NCBI RefSeq assembly: GCF_031455095.1
Contig: NZ_JAVDSB010000009.1
Coordinates: 1-64,000 of the forward strand
DNA length: 64,000 nt
Reading direction: 5' to 3'
Origin: Paenibacillus_E qinlingensis_A
GTDB taxonomy: Bacteria; Bacillota; Bacilli; Paenibacillales; NBRC-103111
Shown piece after piece: positions 61,309 to 64,000 of this stretch (positions within the stretch are counted from its first letter, which is position 1; every line of letters begins with the position of its first letter). Below the pieces are notes generated by a model. That model did no database searches, was not told the DNA's origin, and was given only the letters and a program-made list of their open reading frames with translations. Both the position numbers and the translations under genes were made by a program.

Positions 61309-61944
61309 CTACCACTTTATCAACCGGATTAAGCGGATCATTTTTTCTTGTTGCTGGGTGCTGATCGGCCAAGTTCGGATATCACTCACAATAGAATCCA
61401 TATTGGTATATCCCTTAGCCAGTCCATTTAATCGTGCAGCCAAGGTCGCGTTGGTCAGTTCTTCATCCGTTGAAAAGAGAGTTCTCAACTTATCGATCGC
61501 GTCTGGATACCGTTTCAAATAATATTTCTGATGCCGATCTTCAGCAAGATAAAAAGTCGTGTAAGGTGCAATCTCAGTGTCAATTTTGCTATTTCCTTGC
61601 TGCTCCCGGTTCGTGAGAACATGTTGAGCTGCGCTTTGTTGGTTGGAGTCACGATACAATACCATGGACGTATACTGTCGACCTTTATAATCATTGATAT
61701 TCGTTGGGTTATGATTGCTCCAGAACACATTCAGGAGATTCTCTAGACTTAGGAGATCAGAGTTAAATACGATTTCAACGGTCTCTGTGTGGTCGCCCAT
61801 TTCCCGGTAAGTTGGATGATCAGTCGTTCCTCCGGCGAAACCAACACGTGTTCGAACGACACCCGGCAGTTGTCCAAACAAAGCGTCTGGGCTCCAGAAG
61901 CAACCCATTCCAAGCGTAATCGTGTGATCGTTGCTGCTATTCAT
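61309..61944 (-). CDS. msrA: Peptide methionine sulfoxide reductase MsrA
   Basis: A protein of about 211 residues. The active site is G-C-F-W with Cys15, followed by V-G-F-A-G-G-T-T-D-H-P-T-Y and G-D-H-T-E-T-V-E, the standard MsrA motifs. It reduces methionine-S-sulfoxide in proteins. The C-terminal ~60 residues are longer than minimal MsrA and lack an obvious resolving cysteine, so reduction may use external thiols. ATG 61944 follows GGAGG by eight bases. No MsrB partner is near. Confidence 0.93.
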   Translation of the reverse strand: MNSSNDHTITLGMGCFWSPDALFGQLPGVVRTRVGFAGGTTDHPTYREMGDHTETVEIVFNSDLLSLENLLNVFWSNHNPTNINDYKGRQYTSMVLYRDSNQQSAAQHVLTNREQQGNSKIDTEIAPYTTFYLAEDRHQKYYLKRYPDAIDKLRTLFSTDEELTNATLAARLNGLAKGYTNMDSIVSDIRTWPISTQQQEKMIRLIRLIKW

Positions 61945-62053
61945 GTCAGACACCTCCAGTTAAGTTAATAATAGCATGAATGGTTCGGATTGCTTTTATT
62001 CAATGTAAAGATAGGATCACAACTTTTTTCCGCCGTGTTGCTAAAGTAGAGAG

Positions 62054-62064
62054 TGTGATACAAT
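62054..62064 (+). promoter_or_regulatory. Extended -10 promoter for the sensor kinase gene
   Basis: TGATACAAT at 62056-62064 is an extended -10 element (TGn plus TACAAT), about 38 bases before the kinase start. The -35 region (TGTTGC) is weak. Confidence 0.4.
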
Positions 62065-62102
62065 GTGGTGAAAAATGAATGATCGACTAAAGGGGAATCT
62101 GA

Positions 62103-63914
62103 ATGGCCCTTAATCAATGGATGAAACAGCCGCTTGCGTTAATACCTAGTATGAAGTTGAAACAAAGGTTTCTAACCAGCTATCTGCTTGTATGCATTAT
62201 CCCGCTTTTGATTGTGAGTACGATTATTTATTATCAATCAGCTCACAGCTTGGAAGAAGCCTCTCAAGAATTTGCTGCGCTATACACTTCACAGATCGAT
62301 TCATCGATGAATGATTTTATTCAGGAATATGACAGGGTGACCAAAACGGTCCTGATTGACAACGACTTGCTCTCACGTTTGGGGGAAGAAAAGCTTCCAA
62401 TGGCGGAATTGATTGTCAACAAAAATATGATCAACCGCATCCTGATGAGGATCGCTTTACTCAAACCAGAAATCAGCAACTTGATGCTCGTTACCAAAGG
62501 AAACATCGTGTATCATTTTTCCAATACATCCAGTGCAGTGAATGAAAGCATTCTGCTTCAGCAGGATTGGTATAAGATGAGTGTTGATCCGGAGGATACC
62601 CTGTTCATTACAGGGTTGCATGATCGCTCGTATTATGAGGATAAAGGAGAAGGCGCTGTTCTGACGGTTGGCCGCGTGCTGCTTAATGCGAACGGCTCCT
62701 ATGCTGGTGTTTTGTTGATTGATCTAGACCCATCGCGACTGCTGAAACTGAACGAGAATTTTCTCGTTGCTCGTGATCGATACGATATGCGGGTGATCGT
62801 CAACAATAAAAAAGGAGAACTGGTGTATCACTCCGATCTAACCAGCGGAAAAACGAACTGGAAACAGCTTTCTGCAAGCAGGTCAACTTCCGCAAAGGAA
62901 AAAGAGGGGATGATCGTACTCACCGGCAACATGCACTCAAATAAGCTTGATGTGAGAACGGAAATTCCTCGAGAGAAATTATTATTGAAAATTGGAAATA
63001 TGAAAGTCTCGACGATTCTGGTCACTGCTGTCAGCTTACTATTCATTATGGGGATCTCAATTGCCATGAGCTCCTATATTACGAAGCCGATTATGAATCT
63101 TCGCAGAAGCATGAAGCAAGCCGAAGCGGGCTTGTACCTTCCGATCGAGCTCAGGATTCCGAATGACGAAATCGGGAGCCTTGTCCATAGCTATAACAAG
63201 ATGATCGTGAAGATCCGAACCCTAATTGAGGATGTGTATATAGCAGAAATTAAGCAAAGGCAGGCTAAGTTTCTTGCCCTTCAGCATCAGATTAATCCGC
63301 ACATGCTCTACAACACACTTGAATCCATTCGAATGAAAGCGCTTGTAAAGGAACAGGATGAAATTGCTGGCATGATTAAAATTCTTGCTCGTATGTTCCG
63401 ACTGTCATTAGGGAAGGAAGCCCATCTTCACTCTGTAAGAGACGAAGTGGATTATACTGTGAACTATCTTCAACTGCAAAATATTCGCTTCGATGACCGC
63501 TTTAAGCTGCATGTTCACATGAGCGAGGAGGTTTTGCAATGCCGCATTTTGCCGCTTGTCTTTCAGCCGATCGTCGAGAACAGCATTAACCATGCATTTC
63601 ACGATTACAGCAAGGTCATGAATCTTCATCTGGAAGGGATCGTCACTGAAGATGACCATATAAGAATTCGCATTTCGGATGACGGGGCAGGCATGGATCC
63701 TTCGAAAGTCATGGAGCTAAACCAGCGGCTGGCCGAGGCGGAGACGGATAAATTAAAGCTAGACGATTTAATAGAAGCAACGGGGAAGAGTATTGGTCTG
63801 AAAAATATTGCAGAGCGCATCAAGTTGCAATACGGGGATGGTTATGATTTGACGGTTCATTCCACAGAAGGCGAAGGCACGGTTGTTGAATTTCGTATAC
63901 CCACACGATCATAG
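62103..63914 (+). CDS. YesM-type sensor histidine kinase
   Basis: A 603-residue membrane kinase. Membrane segments are at ~25-46 and ~298-320, enclosing an extracellular dCache-like sensor. A HAMP linker follows (~320-375; Y-I-T-K-P-I-M-N-L). The LytS/YesM-type phosphoacceptor is His400 in H-Q-I-N-P-H. The ATPase has V-E-N-S-I-N-H-A-F (N box), D-D-G-A-G-M and G-L-K-N-I-A-E-R. These kinases typically sense extracellular sugars or binding proteins and act with an AraC-type response regulator, whose gene starts 16 bases downstream. Confidence 0.93.
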   Translation: MALNQWMKQPLALIPSMKLKQRFLTSYLLVCIIPLLIVSTIIYYQSAHSLEEASQEFAALYTSQIDSSMNDFIQEYDRVTKTVLIDNDLLSRLGEEKLPMAELIVNKNMINRILMRIALLKPEISNLMLVTKGNIVYHFSNTSSAVNESILLQQDWYKMSVDPEDTLFITGLHDRSYYEDKGEGAVLTVGRVLLNANGSYAGVLLIDLDPSRLLKLNENFLVARDRYDMRVIVNNKKGELVYHSDLTSGKTNWKQLSASRSTSAKEKEGMIVLTGNMHSNKLDVRTEIPREKLLLKIGNMKVSTILVTAVSLLFIMGISIAMSSYITKPIMNLRRSMKQAEAGLYLPIELRIPNDEIGSLVHSYNKMIVKIRTLIEDVYIAEIKQRQAKFLALQHQINPHMLYNTLESIRMKALVKEQDEIAGMIKILARMFRLSLGKEAHLHSVRDEVDYTVNYLQLQNIRFDDRFKLHVHMSEEVLQCRILPLVFQPIVENSINHAFHDYSKVMNLHLEGIVTEDDHIRIRISDDGAGMDPSKVMELNQRLAEAETDKLKLDDLIEATGKSIGLKNIAERIKLQYGDGYDLTVHSTEGEGTVVEFRIPTRS

Positions 63915-63930
63915 AGCATAGGGGGAGTTT

Positions 63931-64000
63931 ATGATGAGGTTAGTCCTTGTGGATGATGAGAAAGGAATTACGGACGGGCTTAAAACGCTTGTGAGGCGCT
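63931..64000 (+). CDS. Response regulator, YesN-like (truncated by window end)
   Basis: Only 23 codons are in the window. They read M-M-R-L-V-L-V-D-D-E-K-G-I-T-D-G-L, the first strand and acidic pocket of a receiver domain. GGGGGAG is the ribosome site; the start could be 63931 or 63934. The YesN identity (receiver plus AraC output) is inferred from the kinase upstream. Confidence 0.85.
   Translation, partial: MMRLVLVDDEKGITDGLKTLVRR

Noticed and set aside
63331..63344. cre-like TGAAAGCGCTTGTA in the sensor kinase gene
   Set aside because: Mismatch at a core consensus position, inside coding sequence and without promoter context.
1..64000. CRISPR arrays, tRNA or rRNA genes, intact insertion sequences
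   Set aside because: No regular repeat-spacer arrays, cloverleaf sequences, rRNA segments or transposase genes were recognised in the window by reading.

Overview
The window looks like chromosomal DNA of a Paenibacillus-type Firmicute (family Paenibacillaceae). Supporting signs are strong AGGAGG-type ribosome sites, frequent GTG/TTG starts, binding-protein ABC sugar importers without their own ATPase, many AraC-type regulators, a YesM-type sensor kinase, and catabolite-repression (cre-like) sites. Species assignment is inference. No tRNA, rRNA, CRISPR array or intact transposon was seen. The first ~94 bases are the 3' end (domains V and VI) of a group II intron whose body lies outside the window.

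Layout. (1) 1-2050: intron tail and three small membrane-protein genes. (2) 2346-9270: a secreted carbohydrate-binding/propeller protein, a large cytoplasmic heparinase-like lyase candidate, and a convergent AraC regulator. (3) 9599-19740: operon A, with an ABC sugar importer (binding protein, two permeases), a GH38 alpha-mannosidase, a class II aldolase, a metallo-beta-lactamase-fold hydrolase and a second GH38 enzyme. (4) 19925-20731: a DeoR-type repressor, then a 500-base regulatory region with three 24-base repeats, a sigma-A promoter, a perfect cre match and three palindromic operators. (5) 21241-48678: operon B, about 27 kb, all on the plus strand with many overlapping or abutting genes. 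It holds a LacI regulator, a second ABC importer, an amidohydrolase, an unassigned (alpha/alpha)-barrel candidate, an FGGY kinase, a racemase-like protein, a second aldolase-GH38 cassette, an adducin-type aldolase with a four-carbon-acid-sugar kinase, an SIS isomerase, an ROK kinase, a GH36 protein, a double-FAD/HEAT oxidoreductase, another FGGY kinase, a GH13 sucrose-phosphorylase-type enzyme and a GH2 beta-mannosidase. (6) 48768-56271: three AraC regulators, a PhyH-type dioxygenase, a tandem UxaA-type dehydratase and an aldo/keto reductase. (7) 56384-60654: a DUF5107-TPR protein and a mutarotase-fold partner. (8) 60738-64000: TerB, MsrA, a YesM-like kinase and the start of its response regulator.

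How it fits together (inference): two importers bring in oligosaccharides. Cytoplasmic glycosidases and a phosphorylase cleave mannose-, galactose- and glucose-containing bonds. Kinases, an isomerase and aldolases feed the products, probably including an uncommon sugar or sugar acid, to central metabolism. The substrate cannot be read from the sequence. The most unusual parts are the duplicated aldolase-GH38 cassette, the unassigned 677-residue protein, the two-FAD-domain/HEAT fusion, the tandem UxaA protein whose halves have lost complementary motifs, and LacI-like operators that recur inside coding sequence.
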